Notes: a model not told the origin generated them from the letters alone. A stretch of DNA of 64,000 nt from JAUXEH01 sp965533275 (GCA_965533275.1 CBESWG010000009.1:38679-102678); one strand, 5' to 3'. Shown: positions 1 to 9,282, numbered from the stretch's first letter. Translations and numbers: made by a program.

Positions 1-1
1 C

Positions 2-571
2 GGCCTCGGATCGAGCAATCAGGAGGCCTTCGAGTCGGTATTCTACCCGGCCTTGGGGCAGGAACCTGAGGACTTGAATCCCTTTTTCGAGCGCTTCTAT
101 GTCGAGGAGTTCCCCAAGCTGCGCCACATCACACGCCCCATGCCCGGCTCCAGAAGCGTCATGGAACAAGCTTTTGCCGGCGACCTACGTGTTGTCATCG
201 CCACCAATCCGGTCTTTCCCCGCACGGCAGTGGAGCAGCGCCTGGATTGGGCCGGGATTTCTGTGCTCGATTTTCCCTATGCCCTGGTCACACACATCGA
301 GAACATGCACTCCACCAAGGCGAAGCCGGCCTATTACCGGGAGATCCTGTCGGTCCTGGAGCTGGAACCCCAGCAGTGTCTGATGGTAGGAGACGACTGG
401 CTTCGGGACATGGTTCCCGCAGCCCGGGTGGGCATTCCGGTTTTCTGGGTTACCGGTCCCGAGGGCAGCGATCCAGATGGGCCAAGAGCCGGAGGGAGCC
501 AGGTGCCCGGGAGTCTCCTGACCGGAAACGGTCCCCTCGAGGAGGTCCTGTCCGTTCTGCCTTCGATCTAG
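2..571 (+). CDS. HAD-superfamily hydrolase, C-terminal part (5' end outside window)
   Basis: The open frame is already running at base 2, so the gene starts left of the window; the internal ATG at 53 is not taken as the start. The visible ~189 residues carry the later HAD motifs: a VIATNP stretch (motif II type), a conserved lysine in TKAKP (motif III) and MVGDDWLRD (motif IV, Mg2+-binding acidic pair). This is the usual arrangement of small haloacid-dehalogenase-type phosphatases, which hydrolyse phosphate esters through an N-terminal Asp nucleophile not visible here. The substrate cannot be told. The stop codon overlaps the end of convergent uvrC by 4 bases. Confidence 0.75.
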   Translation, partial: GLGSSNQEAFESVFYPALGQEPEDLNPFFERFYVEEFPKLRHITRPMPGSRSVMEQAFAGDLRVVIATNPVFPRTAVEQRLDWAGISVLDFPYALVTHIENMHSTKAKPAYYREILSVLELEPQQCLMVGDDWLRDMVPAARVGIPVFWVTGPEGSDPDGPRAGGSQVPGSLLTGNGPLEEVLSVLPSI

Positions 572-2352
572 TCATCCAGCGCCTTTCTCAACGCATCTGC
601 GGCACTCGAGCCAATGAGTGGAGCGAGCTCTTCCTGCGGGGCTTCTCGGATGGCGGGTATGCTCTTATACCTGGACAGAAGAAGTGACTTCCTTTTTGGC
701 CCGATGCCGGGTATCCCGTCGAGCTGGGACGCAAAACTCTTCTTGGTCCTCCGCCTGCGGTGATAGGCGATAGCAAAGCGATGGGCCTCATCCCGGATAT
801 TTTGGAGGAGACGAAGGGAGGGAGAGGTGCGGTCCAGGCTCAAGCCCTGGGGAAACCGCCTGGAGAACATGATCTCCTCTCGTTTGGCTAGAGAAACCAG
901 TGGAGTGGCGCCCAGTCCCAACGACTCCAGGACGGTCCTGGCCGCATTAAACTGGCCCTTGCCGCCGTCGACCAGAACGAGGCTCGGGAAATCCTCACTG
1001 GACCGGGATATCTTGGAAAAGCGGCGGAGCAGCACCTCCTGGAGACTCGCCACATCGTTGGGGCCCGCCACGCTCCGGATCCTGTATTTCCGGTAGGACT
1101 GTTTGTCCGGGAGACCGTGGCGGAAGACAACCCGGGATCCTACGGATTCCTCGCCACCGGTGTTGGAGATATCATAGCCCTCGATTATATGGGGAGCGGC
1201 CTTGAGCCCCAGGAGGGACGCGAGCTCCTGGAGCGGGGAGTCGGGAACGGGGCGTTTTTTCAGGAGGAGCGCGGCGTTCCGGTCTGCGAGTTCCACCAAT
1301 TTGCGGTTTTTGCCGCGCTGTGGGACCTTGATCTGCACACGCTGGCGGCGAAGCCCATGCAGGATATCCTCGCTCGGTTCACTGTCTGCAAGCGCAAAAG
1401 GAAGCATGATCATCCCCGGCAGGTCTTCTCCGTCACCATAGATGGATATGAGCTGTTCCTTCAAAAACATGGCACCGGTCAGCCCTTCGGGGAGGTCTCC
1501 GATCCGGCCCTCCGACCGTACGACTTTTCCCCGCCGCATGAGGAAGGCATAGACGGCGGCACGGTTATCGAGGCTGGCGAAGCCGAAGATGTCCTTGTCT
1601 TCCTTCCTGGTCGAGATGAAGCGGGGCTTTTCTTTGATCTGTTCCAGCGTGAAGATCAAGTCGCGCCATTTCCCGGCCTGCTCGAATTCGAGGCGTTCCG
1701 AGGCCTTCTTCATGCGCCGCCTGGTGATCCGGAGCAGGTCGTCGACCTTGCCTTCCAGGAAGAGCAGGGCATTCTCGGACCGCTCCCGGTATTCCGTCTC
1801 AGTGATGAATCCAGTGCAGGGGGCAGTACAAAGCCCCAGATCATGCTGGAGGCAGGGCCTGGTTCGTGTGCTGGGGATGGCCTCCCGGCAGTCGCGGATG
1901 CCGAAGTAGCGATTGATGAGGATGATGGTCTTGCGTGCATGGAGAGCCGGATTAAAGGGGCCGAAGTATCTGGCCCCGTCCGCTTCGACGCGGCGCGTCA
2001 TGTAGATCCCCGGATACGCCTCCTGCACGGTCAGTTTCAAGTAGGGAAAACTCTTGTCGTCCTTGAGGCGCTCATTGAATTTGGGCTGGTACTGCTGGAT
2101 GAAGTTGTTTTCCAGAAATGCCGCTTCGCGAGCAGAGTCTGTGATGATGTAGTCGATATCCAGGGCCTCGGCCAGGATATTGCGGACCTTGTGATCCGAA
2201 GTGGGCAGAAAGTAGCTGCGGATCCTGTCCTGGAGGGAGCGGGCCTTCCCGATGTAGAGCACGCTTTTATCCGGGCCCAGAAAAAAATAGATGCCCGGTT
2301 TGTCGGGGAGGCTGCGGGCCTTGTCTTTGAGGCTCGAATCCCGGCTACCCAT
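568..2352 (-). CDS. uvrC: UvrABC excinuclease subunit C
   Basis: UvrC makes both incisions around a DNA lesion during nucleotide excision repair, after UvrB has been loaded. The 594-residue length is normal. The N-terminal GIY-YIG nuclease shows GIY at residues 20-22 and YIG at 33-35; a UVR (UvrB-binding) segment follows near residue 200, then the RNase H-like nuclease domain with the DGG motif (LVDGGKGQ), and a C-terminal helix-hairpin-helix region (DGIPGIGPKR). The start ATG lies 15 bases downstream of the uvrB stop, so the two genes are co-transcribed. It converges with the HAD gene at the left edge, overlapping by 4 bases. Identification is secure from domain order. Confidence 0.97.
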   Translation of the reverse strand: MGSRDSSLKDKARSLPDKPGIYFFLGPDKSVLYIGKARSLQDRIRSYFLPTSDHKVRNILAEALDIDYIITDSAREAAFLENNFIQQYQPKFNERLKDDKSFPYLKLTVQEAYPGIYMTRRVEADGARYFGPFNPALHARKTIILINRYFGIRDCREAIPSTRTRPCLQHDLGLCTAPCTGFITETEYRERSENALLFLEGKVDDLLRITRRRMKKASERLEFEQAGKWRDLIFTLEQIKEKPRFISTRKEDKDIFGFASLDNRAAVYAFLMRRGKVVRSEGRIGDLPEGLTGAMFLKEQLISIYGDGEDLPGMIMLPFALADSEPSEDILHGLRRQRVQIKVPQRGKNRKLVELADRNAALLLKKRPVPDSPLQELASLLGLKAAPHIIEGYDISNTGGEESVGSRVVFRHGLPDKQSYRKYRIRSVAGPNDVASLQEVLLRRFSKISRSSEDFPSLVLVDGGKGQFNAARTVLESLGLGATPLVSLAKREEIMFSRRFPQGLSLDRTSPSLRLLQNIRDEAHRFAIAYHRRRRTKKSFASQLDGIPGIGPKRKSLLLSRYKSIPAIREAPQEELAPLIGSSAADALRKALDD

Positions 2353-2367
2353 ACGCTTGCCCCGTCC

Positions 2368-4380
2368 TCACTCCTTTGCCGTGTCTGCGCCGATGTCAAG
2401 TTCGTGGCGCTTCAGCTCTTTGAGCTCGTCCCGATACTTGGCCGCTTTTTCGAACTCCAGGCGTTCCGCTGCCTCATCCATCAGGCGCTGCAGCTCCTCC
2501 ATGCGCTCTTTCCTTTTCCGGGGAGAGAAGTAGATCTCCTCTTTTTCCTCTGCCACGCGGGTGTAGTCGAAGTAATCCCGTTCGTACATGCTGCTCAGCA
2601 CGTCTCCAATGTTTTTCTGTATGGACGTGGGGGTGATGTCGTGTTCCTGGTTGTAGTCCTGCTGGATCCGCCGCCGCCGCTCGGTCTCGTCGATGGCGGT
2701 TCGCATGGAATCCGTGATCCTGTCGGCGTAGAGTATGGCGCGGCCATCCACATGCCGTGCGGCTCGACCGAAGGTCTGGATGAGTGAGGTCGCGGAGCGG
2801 AGGAAACCCTCCTTGTCTGCGTCGAGGATGGCCACCAGCGAGACCTCTGGGAGGTCCAGTCCTTCTCGCAGAAGATTGATGCCGATCAGGGTATCGAAGC
2901 CTCCCTGCCGCAGGTCGCGCAGGATTTTGACCCTGTCCAGAGTGTCGATGTCGGAATGCAGGTAGCGGACCCTGAGGCCCAGGTCATGATAGTGGCGCGT
3001 GAGGTTCTCGGCCATGCGTTTTGTCAAGGTCGTCACCAGGGTGCGCTGCCCCCGGGCCGTGTTCTCAACGATCTCCGTCAGGAGGTCGTCGATCTGACCA
3101 TGGGTCGGGCGCACCTCCAGTCTCGGATCTGTCAGCCCTGTCGGACGGATGACCTGTTCCGCGATCTGAGCCCCAGCTTTCTGAGTCTCATACCGGCCGG
3201 GTGTGGCTGATACATGGAGCACTCTCCCCACACGTTCCTCGAACTCCGCAAAGTTCAGAGGGCGGTTGTCCAGGGCGGAAGGCAGGCGAAAACCATGCTG
3301 TACCAGCGTTTGTTTCCGGGACCGATCCCCGTGGTACATTCCTCCTATCTGCGGAACCGTGACATGAGATTCGTCGATGATGGTCAGGAAATCGTTCGGG
3401 AAGTAATCCAGGAGCGTGAACGGAGGCTGGCCCGGGCTGCGCTGGCTGAGGTACAGGGAGTAGTTCTCGATCCCCGGGCACCACCCGAATTCCCTCAGCA
3501 TCTCAAGATCGAAAAGAGTCCGTTCCTCGAGACGATTGGCTTCGGTGATCTTGCCCTCTCGCCTGAGCTGGGGCACTCGATCGTCCAGCTCCTGCTCGAT
3601 GCCCTCAACAGAACGGTCCAGGATATCACGCGGCGTGGCGAATAAAGATTTGGGGTAGATCAACAGCTCATCGGGTTCAGCCCGTGTCGTGCCCAGGAGG
3701 GGATCGATCAGCCGTAGCTCCGCCACCTGCCCGTGTTCCAGACGCACTCGGATGGCGCTGTCTTCGTAGGAGGGGAAAAGTTCGACGACATCCCCCCTGA
3801 CACGGAATGTGTTTCGCTGGAAGCCGGTCTCACCGCGCTCGTACTGCAGCTCGGTGAATCGGGATAGCAGCTCTTTTCGCTTCAAGGGCTGGCCCCGGCT
3901 CAGGTTGAAACTCATGCGCCGATAGGTTTCGGGAGAGCCCATGCCGTAGATGCAGGAGACCGAGGCCACGATAATAATATCCCGGCGGTGCAAGAGAGCA
4001 TTGGTCGCCCTCATCCGGAGCCGGTCGATCTCTTCATTGATCGTAGCTTCCTTGGCGATGTATGTATTCGAGGCGGGGAGGAAGGCCTCCGGCTGGTAGT
4101 AGTCGTAATAGCTCACGAAGTATTCGACGGCATTTTCAGGAAAAAAACGCTTGAATTCCTGATAGAGCTGGGCGGCCAGCGTTTTGTTATGGGATATGAC
4201 CAGGACGGGCATGCCGGCCTGGGCGATGATGTTGGCCATGGTGAAGGTCTTTCCGGACCCAGTGACTCCCTTCAGGACCTGGTGGGGAAGACTTTGGTTC
4301 AGGCCGCCTACCAGCTGAGCGATGGCATTGGTCTGATCTCCGCGGGGAGTGTACTCGGCAACGAGACGGTAGGTTTGCAT
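2368..4380 (-). CDS. uvrB: UvrABC excinuclease subunit B
   Basis: UvrB is the damage-verifying helicase-like ATPase of nucleotide excision repair. The protein has 670 residues, typical for the family. Walker A is GVTGSGKT at residues 38-45; the beta-hairpin that is inserted between DNA strands is seen as YYDYYQPEAFLP. Helicase motifs include DESHVT and the QTFGRAARH segment, and the C terminus has a UVR domain (LMDEAAERLEFEKAAKYRD) that contacts UvrC. The start ATG has a GAGG only one base upstream, which is close for a Shine-Dalgarno; translation may be coupled to the bactofilin gene whose stop is 17 bases upstream. It forms one operon with the bactofilin gene and uvrC. Confidence 0.97.
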   Translation of the reverse strand: MQTYRLVAEYTPRGDQTNAIAQLVGGLNQSLPHQVLKGVTGSGKTFTMANIIAQAGMPVLVISHNKTLAAQLYQEFKRFFPENAVEYFVSYYDYYQPEAFLPASNTYIAKEATINEEIDRLRMRATNALLHRRDIIIVASVSCIYGMGSPETYRRMSFNLSRGQPLKRKELLSRFTELQYERGETGFQRNTFRVRGDVVELFPSYEDSAIRVRLEHGQVAELRLIDPLLGTTRAEPDELLIYPKSLFATPRDILDRSVEGIEQELDDRVPQLRREGKITEANRLEERTLFDLEMLREFGWCPGIENYSLYLSQRSPGQPPFTLLDYFPNDFLTIIDESHVTVPQIGGMYHGDRSRKQTLVQHGFRLPSALDNRPLNFAEFEERVGRVLHVSATPGRYETQKAGAQIAEQVIRPTGLTDPRLEVRPTHGQIDDLLTEIVENTARGQRTLVTTLTKRMAENLTRHYHDLGLRVRYLHSDIDTLDRVKILRDLRQGGFDTLIGINLLREGLDLPEVSLVAILDADKEGFLRSATSLIQTFGRAARHVDGRAILYADRITDSMRTAIDETERRRRIQQDYNQEHDITPTSIQKNIGDVLSSMYERDYFDYTRVAEEKEEIYFSPRKRKERMEELQRLMDEAAERLEFEKAAKYRDELKELKRHELDIGADTAKE

Positions 4381-4397
4381 GCCTCAGGCTGTAGCGG

Positions 4398-4787
4398 TCA
4401 AGGCCCGGGCTGGATCTTGAGGCTGCCCTTGAAAACGGCGCCCTCTGCGATGGAGATACAGCCCGCTGTGATGTCGCCGCTCACGCTGCTCTCGGCATGG
4501 AGAGTAACCTTCCCCGCTGCCTGGAGGCGGCCTTCCAGTGTGCCCTGAATATTGATGTTGTCGGCCCTGATGTCGGCCTTGACCCTGCCGGAACGTGCTA
4601 TCGTTAGGTCGTTTCCTTCGAGGCTGATCCGCCCTTGGACCCGGCCCTGGATGACCATGTCGCCCTGGCCGGAGATCTCTCCCTCGAGGACCATGCTCTG
4701 GGATATGAGCGAAGCTTGTGGAGTGGGGGAGGAAGACCGAGTGGCCTCCTTGACATCGTTTCTTTTGTCTTCGCTTTTTCCGACCAT
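4398..4787 (-). CDS. Bactofilin-family cytoskeletal protein
   Basis: This 129-residue protein has the bactofilin (DUF583) right-handed beta-helix pattern: short repeats such as GEISGQGDMVIQGRVQGRI and VKADIRADNINIQG, flanked by a disordered, Ser/Lys-rich N terminus and a short C-terminal tail. Bactofilins self-polymerise without nucleotides and scaffold cell-wall enzymes or organise cell shape. The start at 4787 is chosen because GGGAG sits eight bases upstream; an upstream in-frame extension to 4910 would read through the promoter and is rejected. It is the first gene of an operon with uvrB and uvrC, an unusual partnership with no obvious functional link. Confidence 0.88.
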   Translation of the reverse strand: MVGKSEDKRNDVKEATRSSSPTPQASLISQSMVLEGEISGQGDMVIQGRVQGRISLEGNDLTIARSGRVKADIRADNINIQGTLEGRLQAAGKVTLHAESSVSGDITAGCISIAEGAVFKGSLKIQPGP

Positions 4788-4820
4788 GCGACTGCTCCCT
4801 TTGCCCAGAGATCTGTGCCG

Positions 4821-4849
4821 ATTATAGGAAGGGATCTCGATGATGTCAA
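4821..4849 (-). promoter_or_regulatory. Consensus sigma-70 promoter for bactofilin-uvrB-uvrC
   Basis: On the minus strand TTGACA (4844-4849) is followed after exactly 17 bases by TATAAT (4821-4826), a perfect match to both hexamers. Transcription should begin near 4814, about 27 bases before the bactofilin start codon. No LexA box was recognised next to it. Confidence 0.85.
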
Positions 4850-4903
4850 ATCCCTGCCTCCTCCAAGAGGCCTTCGGGAGCACGCAATGCTCCAAAAGGG
4901 TAC

Positions 4904-4955
4904 TTGACAAACGTTTGTTTGAAAACCATCTTGAAACATTAAGATCAAACGTTTG
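4904..4955 (+). promoter_or_regulatory. Promoter with two palindromic operators, probably bound by the adjacent TetR regulator
   Basis: Two copies of CAAACGTTTG are present: the 12-base perfect palindrome ACAAACGTTTGT at 4907-4918 and CAAACGTTTG at 4946-4955, with centres 38 bases apart. The first overlaps TTGACA at 4904-4909 (-35); a weak -10 candidate (CATCTT, 4927-4932) lies 17 bases on. The second would sit at or just past the start of transcription. AAAC...GTTT half-sites resemble the boxes of some TetR-family lipid regulators such as PsrA. The operon contains a TetR gene, so autoregulation is the simplest reading (inference). Confidence 0.7.
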
Positions 4956-4980
4956 TTTAATGCGGCTTCTGGAGGTTAAA

Positions 4981-6318
4981 ATGCGATCCTCAAGCTTGAT
5001 ATTGGGTCTGCTGCTGGTTTTTTCAGGCCTTCTCTCTGCTCAGGGCTTGTTCGAGGAGGCGACTCAGGAGAAAGAGGGCCCTATCGAGGCACTCGATCTG
5101 GGAGGATATCTCCGGAGCACGCTTTACGCGGGGCAGGCCGCATCTCCGGATGCAGGGCAGATCAAGAGCGGGTATGGCGAATTTTCCCTGAAGGCCAGAA
5201 CGACTGTGGAGGATTTCGGGGGCGCCTTCGCTGAGGTGAGGTTTCGGGAAGGCATGGAATTCGAACAGAGGATCTCCCGGTTCACGCTGCGGGAGGCCTA
5301 TATCGATGCATATGCTGGGAGGTTCGATATCCGTGTCGGCCACCAGATCGTGGTCTGGGGGAGAGCCGACGGCCTCAATCCAACAGATAGCATCACGCCC
5401 AGGGATATGCTGGCCCGTTCGCCTGATGAGGATGACCGCAGGTTGGCAAATTTCCTGCTTCGTACCTATTACAATGCCCCTCATGTGCGGATGGAGGGAA
5501 TCTGGATCCCGTTCTACAAACCTTCGAGGATCCCCACGGAATTCATCTCCTTCCCGGAGAATGTCCTATATGGGGGGCACGATTACCCCTCGGCCAGGCT
5601 CGAGGACAGCGCGTTCGCGTTCCGGCTCAACCTGGAGCTTCCCTCCCTGGATGGCTCCCTGTCCTATTTCAATGGCCACAATCCTTCTCCAGGTATGAAC
5701 GCAGAGCTGCTGCCCATAACTCCTCCCGAGGCTCCCGTTCCCATCGTGAATGCATTCCTCAAGAGCTACCGGATGCAGGTGATCGGCGCAGATTTTGCCA
5801 CAACTCTAGGGAGCTTCGGGCTGAGGGGCGAGGCTGCCTATCGCTGGCCCCACGAGGACTCCAAGGCCTCGGTCTATGTTATCAATCCCGATCTGTATTA
5901 TGTGCTGGGGATCGACCGGGAATTTTCGGGAGGCCTCAGCCTGATCCTCCAATATCTGGGGCGCTACGTGACCGACTTCGAAGAACCGCGGCCGCCTCAG
6001 GATCCTGGCCTGCTTCCGCTTTTTCGGTTGGATGAAAAAAACCGCCTTTTGGCATCCCAGCAGCATGAGCTCAGCCATGCCCTCACCATGAGGATAGCCC
6101 AGAGCCTAAGGTACGAAACCCTGAACCTGGAGCTCATGGGATATGTCAACCTGACCACAGAGGAATTCTTTGTCAAGCCCAAGGTCACCTACCGCATCAC
6201 CGATGCGCTCAAACTGATCGCGGGGGGGGAGTGGTATCAGGGCCCCACAGATACGCTGTTCGATCTGATGGATCCTCATCTGAGCGCCTTTTTCGGGGAG
6301 CTGAGGCTCTCGTTCTGA
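4981..6318 (+). CDS. Outer-membrane beta-barrel protein, DUF1302-like
   Basis: The 445-residue product starts with a signal peptide (hydrophobic LILGLLLVFSGLL followed by SAQ) and then alternates short amphipathic strands, ending in LRLSF with a terminal Phe as in outer-membrane barrels. The segment QIVVWGRADGLNPTD resembles the conserved WG...DGLNPTD region of DUF1302-type barrels found beside MMPL transporters. The start at 4981 is fixed by GGAGG seven bases upstream; the longer frame would begin inside the operator region. It is the first gene of an operon with a TetR regulator, an MMPL transporter and a LolA-like protein, which suggests it is the outer-membrane part of a hydrophobic-compound or lipid trafficking route. 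Confidence 0.72.
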   Translation: MRSSSLILGLLLVFSGLLSAQGLFEEATQEKEGPIEALDLGGYLRSTLYAGQAASPDAGQIKSGYGEFSLKARTTVEDFGGAFAEVRFREGMEFEQRISRFTLREAYIDAYAGRFDIRVGHQIVVWGRADGLNPTDSITPRDMLARSPDEDDRRLANFLLRTYYNAPHVRMEGIWIPFYKPSRIPTEFISFPENVLYGGHDYPSARLEDSAFAFRLNLELPSLDGSLSYFNGHNPSPGMNAELLPITPPEAPVPIVNAFLKSYRMQVIGADFATTLGSFGLRGEAAYRWPHEDSKASVYVINPDLYYVLGIDREFSGGLSLILQYLGRYVTDFEEPRPPQDPGLLPLFRLDEKNRLLASQQHELSHALTMRIAQSLRYETLNLELMGYVNLTTEEFFVKPKVTYRITDALKLIAGGEWYQGPTDTLFDLMDPHLSAFFGELRLSF

Positions 6319-6332
6319 TAAGGAGAAATCCG

Positions 6333-6983
6333 ATGGCCCAAAAAACAAAACCGGAAGGCGAGATGGAACCCCGTGAACGGATCCTGGCGGCCGCAGTGCC
6401 TCTCTTCGCTCAGAAGGGCTATGCGGCCGTGGGGGTCAGGGAGATCGCGGCCGCAGGCGGCGTCAATATCTCCATGATCTCCTACTATTTCGAGGGTAAG
6501 GTTGGGATCCTCAAGGCGATCATGGCATCATTTTTTGAAGATTACCTCAAGGTCTTCGATGTCCCCGATGCAGACAGCAAGAGCGCCGAAGACTGTGCCC
6601 GCGAGATCGTGGGCGGCTTAGTCCGATATGTGCGGGATAACCTCGACCTGGCCCTGGTGGCCTACAACGAGCTTCCCCTGGAAGTCCCCGAGATCGCCGA
6701 GATCAAGGTGGAGTGGGTCAAGCGCATGCTTAAGCGGGCCTCATGGATCCTCGTCCGGCTGGGACTGGACCCCAAGGACGGGATCCAGATCGGAGTGGTA
6801 GGCCCCACGCTGTTCTCCCTGGTGATGATGCACTTCCGCATCCGCTCCATCCAGCGCGTGGTGTTCGGGCTGCGTTTCGACGATGCCTTTTATGAGCGCT
6901 TCGTGCAAACCGCGGCCACCCTGTTCCTGGACGGGATCCATGGGATCGCGTCCCAGGACATCACGCGAGAGGAGTCCCTATGA
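6333..6983 (+). CDS. TetR/AcrR-family transcriptional repressor
   Basis: The 216-residue protein has the TetR N-terminal helix-turn-helix: RERILAAAVPLFAQKGYAAVGVREIAAAGGVNISMISYYF at roughly residues 14-53, in which the recognition helix contains the family's SxxYYF pattern. The C-terminal ligand-binding part is helical and unassigned. The start at 6333 has AAGGAG upstream; the longer frame begins inside the barrel gene. It lies 14 bases after the barrel gene and overlaps the MMPL transporter gene by ATGA. It probably represses its own operon through the twin CAAACGTTTG sites near 4904-4955. The inducer is unknown; a fatty-acyl or other lipid ligand is a guess from the neighbours. Confidence 0.9.
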   Translation: MAQKTKPEGEMEPRERILAAAVPLFAQKGYAAVGVREIAAAGGVNISMISYYFEGKVGILKAIMASFFEDYLKVFDVPDADSKSAEDCAREIVGGLVRYVRDNLDLALVAYNELPLEVPEIAEIKVEWVKRMLKRASWILVRLGLDPKDGIQIGVVGPTLFSLVMMHFRIRSIQRVVFGLRFDDAFYERFVQTAATLFLDGIHGIASQDITREESL

Positions 6984-9253
6984 GCAAAGTGGCCGATCGA
7001 ATCATACGTTTCCGTTGGATCATCATCCTCGGTTTCCTGGCACTGTCGCTGTTATTCGGGCGCCAGATCCCCAAGGCCCAGATCGAATCCGACATGAAAT
7101 CGATGCTTCCTCCAGGCATCGAATCGCGTATAAATACAGACACCATCGACGAGATTTTCGGCGGGACCGAGATGCTGATGATCCTGGTTCAGGCCGACGA
7201 TGTCCTCGCACCGGAGACCCTGGGGCGCGTGAAGAGCCTGTCCCGCCAGCTGAAACGGATCAAGGGAGTGGACAAGGTCCTCTCCCTTTTCGAGCTGAAA
7301 AACATCAAGTCTGGGGAGGGGGCCATGGTCGTGGAGCCGGCCGTGTACCGCATCCCCAAGACACAGGAGGAACAGGAGGAACTGCGCCTGGAGATCCGAG
7401 GCAACGACATTGTGTTCGGGAGCGTGGTTTCCGAGGACTTCCAGCTCACCGCCGTCATCGCCATGCTCAAGACCGATGTCTCCGATGACTTCATCGTCAC
7501 CGAAGTGAGGCAGCTGCTGGAAAAAAATCCCGGGCCGGAGGAGATCTTCCTGGGAGGGCTGCCGTATACACGCTTCGAGGTGGCGGGGAGCATCCGGAGC
7601 GACCTGAGCCGCCTGCTCCCCCTTGGACTCCTGATCATGCTGATCTTCCTCTTCCTGTGCTTTCGTCAGCTCCGCGGAGTTGTCCTGCCTTTCCTTGTGG
7701 TCGTCATGTCCATCGCATTCACGATGGGGCTGATCTCTGTCCTGGGTTGGAAGATCCAGATTGTCACCGTACTGCTTCCCGTCATGCTGATCGCCATCGC
7801 CAATGACTATGGGATCCACCTCATTGCTAAATACCAGGAATACAACACAGAGGGAAACACCCTATCCAGCAGGGATCTGGCCATGAACGTGTTTCTATCG
7901 CTCAGCCGCCCTGTGGTCCTGACCGGGTTGACCAGCATCGCGGGGATGCTGTGTCTGCTGGGGCACATCATCATCCCGGCACGCGAATTGAGCGTGCTGG
8001 CCGCGATCGGCATTCTTTTCGCCCTGACGGCCAGCCTGCTCTTCATCCCGTCTGTCCTGTCTCTCCTGCCCAAGCCCAGGCCCATCCTCCAAACGGCAGG
8101 GAGTGAAGGCGGCCGGAAGCGGATCCTCGAGCGCATCCTGGGATCTCTGGGTCGTTTTGTCTCATCCCATCCCAAGGCCATCATTGTTGTCTCCCTGATG
8201 CTTGCCATCGGGACTTCGGCGGGGATATTCTTTCTGGTCATCGACACGGACCCGGTGAACTACTATGCAGAGGACCATCCGATAGCCCGTTCTGCAGAGC
8301 TGGTCAATGAGAAACTGGGCGGGGCCCAGAACATTTCCGTGATCTATCAGGGTGACATCAAGGATCCCGGGATCATGCGGAAGATCGACGCCATGGAACA
8401 GGAACTGATGAGCTGGCCCGATGTGGGCACTACCTCCTCCATCGCCCGGGTGTTGCGTCAGATGAGCCGTGCCCTGCACGACTCGAGTGAAGAAGGCTAT
8501 GACCGTATCCCGGAGGAACGGAATGGCGTGGCCCAGTATTTCGAGCTGTACGCCATGAGCGGCGATCCAGAGGATTTCGAGAAGATGGTGGACTTCCCCT
8601 ATGAACATGCCATGGTTACCGCCCGGCTCAAGACCTCGAGTACCAAAAAACTGGATTCCATACTGGGACGGCTGAATGATCTGGTCCGGGAGGACGCGGA
8701 TGTCAAACTGGTGGGTGGATTCGGAGCCATACTGCTGGAGTTGGCGATTGGCGTGGTCAACGGCCAGATCCTGTCGCTGATCCTGGCTATCCTGGTGGTC
8801 GGGGCGCTCCTCATGCTGCTCTTCCGTTCGGTGGCGGCCGGTGTCATTTCCGCGATCCCGCTGGCTCTCTCCATCGCCGTCCTGTTCGGCTTGATGGGAT
8901 TCTTCAAGATCGAGCTCAATGTGGCCACGGCCATGCTGTCGTCCATCATGATCGGAGTAGGGGTGGACTATACCATCCATTTCCTGTGGCGGTACCGGGA
9001 GGAGCGCAGGCAGGGTAAGGATCCTGCGGTCGCGGTGAAAGCAACCCTGTCTACTACCGGGCGTGGTATCATCTTCAATGCCCTCTCGGTTGTCATCGGA
9101 TTTGCAGTGCTCATGAGCTCGGGCTTCCTGCCCGTACGGTTTTTTGGATTCCTGATCGTGGTGTCTATCATGTCCTGCCTGATCGGGGCCCTGATCCTGA
9201 TCCCAGCCCTATGCCTGGTGCTCCGCCCGCGATTTCTGGAGCCCAATAGTTGA
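6980..9253 (+). CDS. MMPL-type RND superfamily transporter
   Basis: A 757-residue inner-membrane protein with two similar halves. Each half has one N-terminal helix (IIILGFLALSLLFG; AIIVVSLMLAIGTSAGIFFLV), a large periplasmic loop, and a block of about five helices, giving about twelve in total. Conserved RND/MMPL motifs are seen as NDYGIHLIAKYQ in the first half and GVGVDYTIHFLWRY in the second (the charged/His positions of the proton path). Relatives export lipids such as hopanoids or mycolic precursors. The gene overlaps the TetR gene by four bases and is followed by a LolA-like protein, supporting a role in moving a hydrophobic cargo to the outer membrane. Cargo unknown. Confidence 0.88.
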   Translation: MSKVADRIIRFRWIIILGFLALSLLFGRQIPKAQIESDMKSMLPPGIESRINTDTIDEIFGGTEMLMILVQADDVLAPETLGRVKSLSRQLKRIKGVDKVLSLFELKNIKSGEGAMVVEPAVYRIPKTQEEQEELRLEIRGNDIVFGSVVSEDFQLTAVIAMLKTDVSDDFIVTEVRQLLEKNPGPEEIFLGGLPYTRFEVAGSIRSDLSRLLPLGLLIMLIFLFLCFRQLRGVVLPFLVVVMSIAFTMGLISVLGWKIQIVTVLLPVMLIAIANDYGIHLIAKYQEYNTEGNTLSSRDLAMNVFLSLSRPVVLTGLTSIAGMLCLLGHIIIPARELSVLAAIGILFALTASLLFIPSVLSLLPKPRPILQTAGSEGGRKRILERILGSLGRFVSSHPKAIIVVSLMLAIGTSAGIFFLVIDTDPVNYYAEDHPIARSAELVNEKLGGAQNISVIYQGDIKDPGIMRKIDAMEQELMSWPDVGTTSSIARVLRQMSRALHDSSEEGYDRIPEERNGVAQYFELYAMSGDPEDFEKMVDFPYEHAMVTARLKTSSTKKLDSILGRLNDLVREDADVKLVGGFGAILLELAIGVVNGQILSLILAILVVGALLMLLFRSVAAGVISAIPLALSIAVLFGLMGFFKIELNVATAMLSSIMIGVGVDYTIHFLWRYREERRQGKDPAVAVKATLSTTGRGIIFNALSVVIGFAVLMSSGFLPVRFFGFLIVVSIMSCLIGALILIPALCLVLRPRFLEPNS

Positions 9254-9282
9254 GAAAGGCGAGAACGAAAAAGGAGATCGAT

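Noticed and set aside
1117..2787. A 556-codon open frame on the plus strand opposite uvrC and uvrB
   Set aside because: It is antisense to two certain genes, has no ribosome-binding site and shows no protein-like pattern; GC-rich coding often leaves such open shadows.
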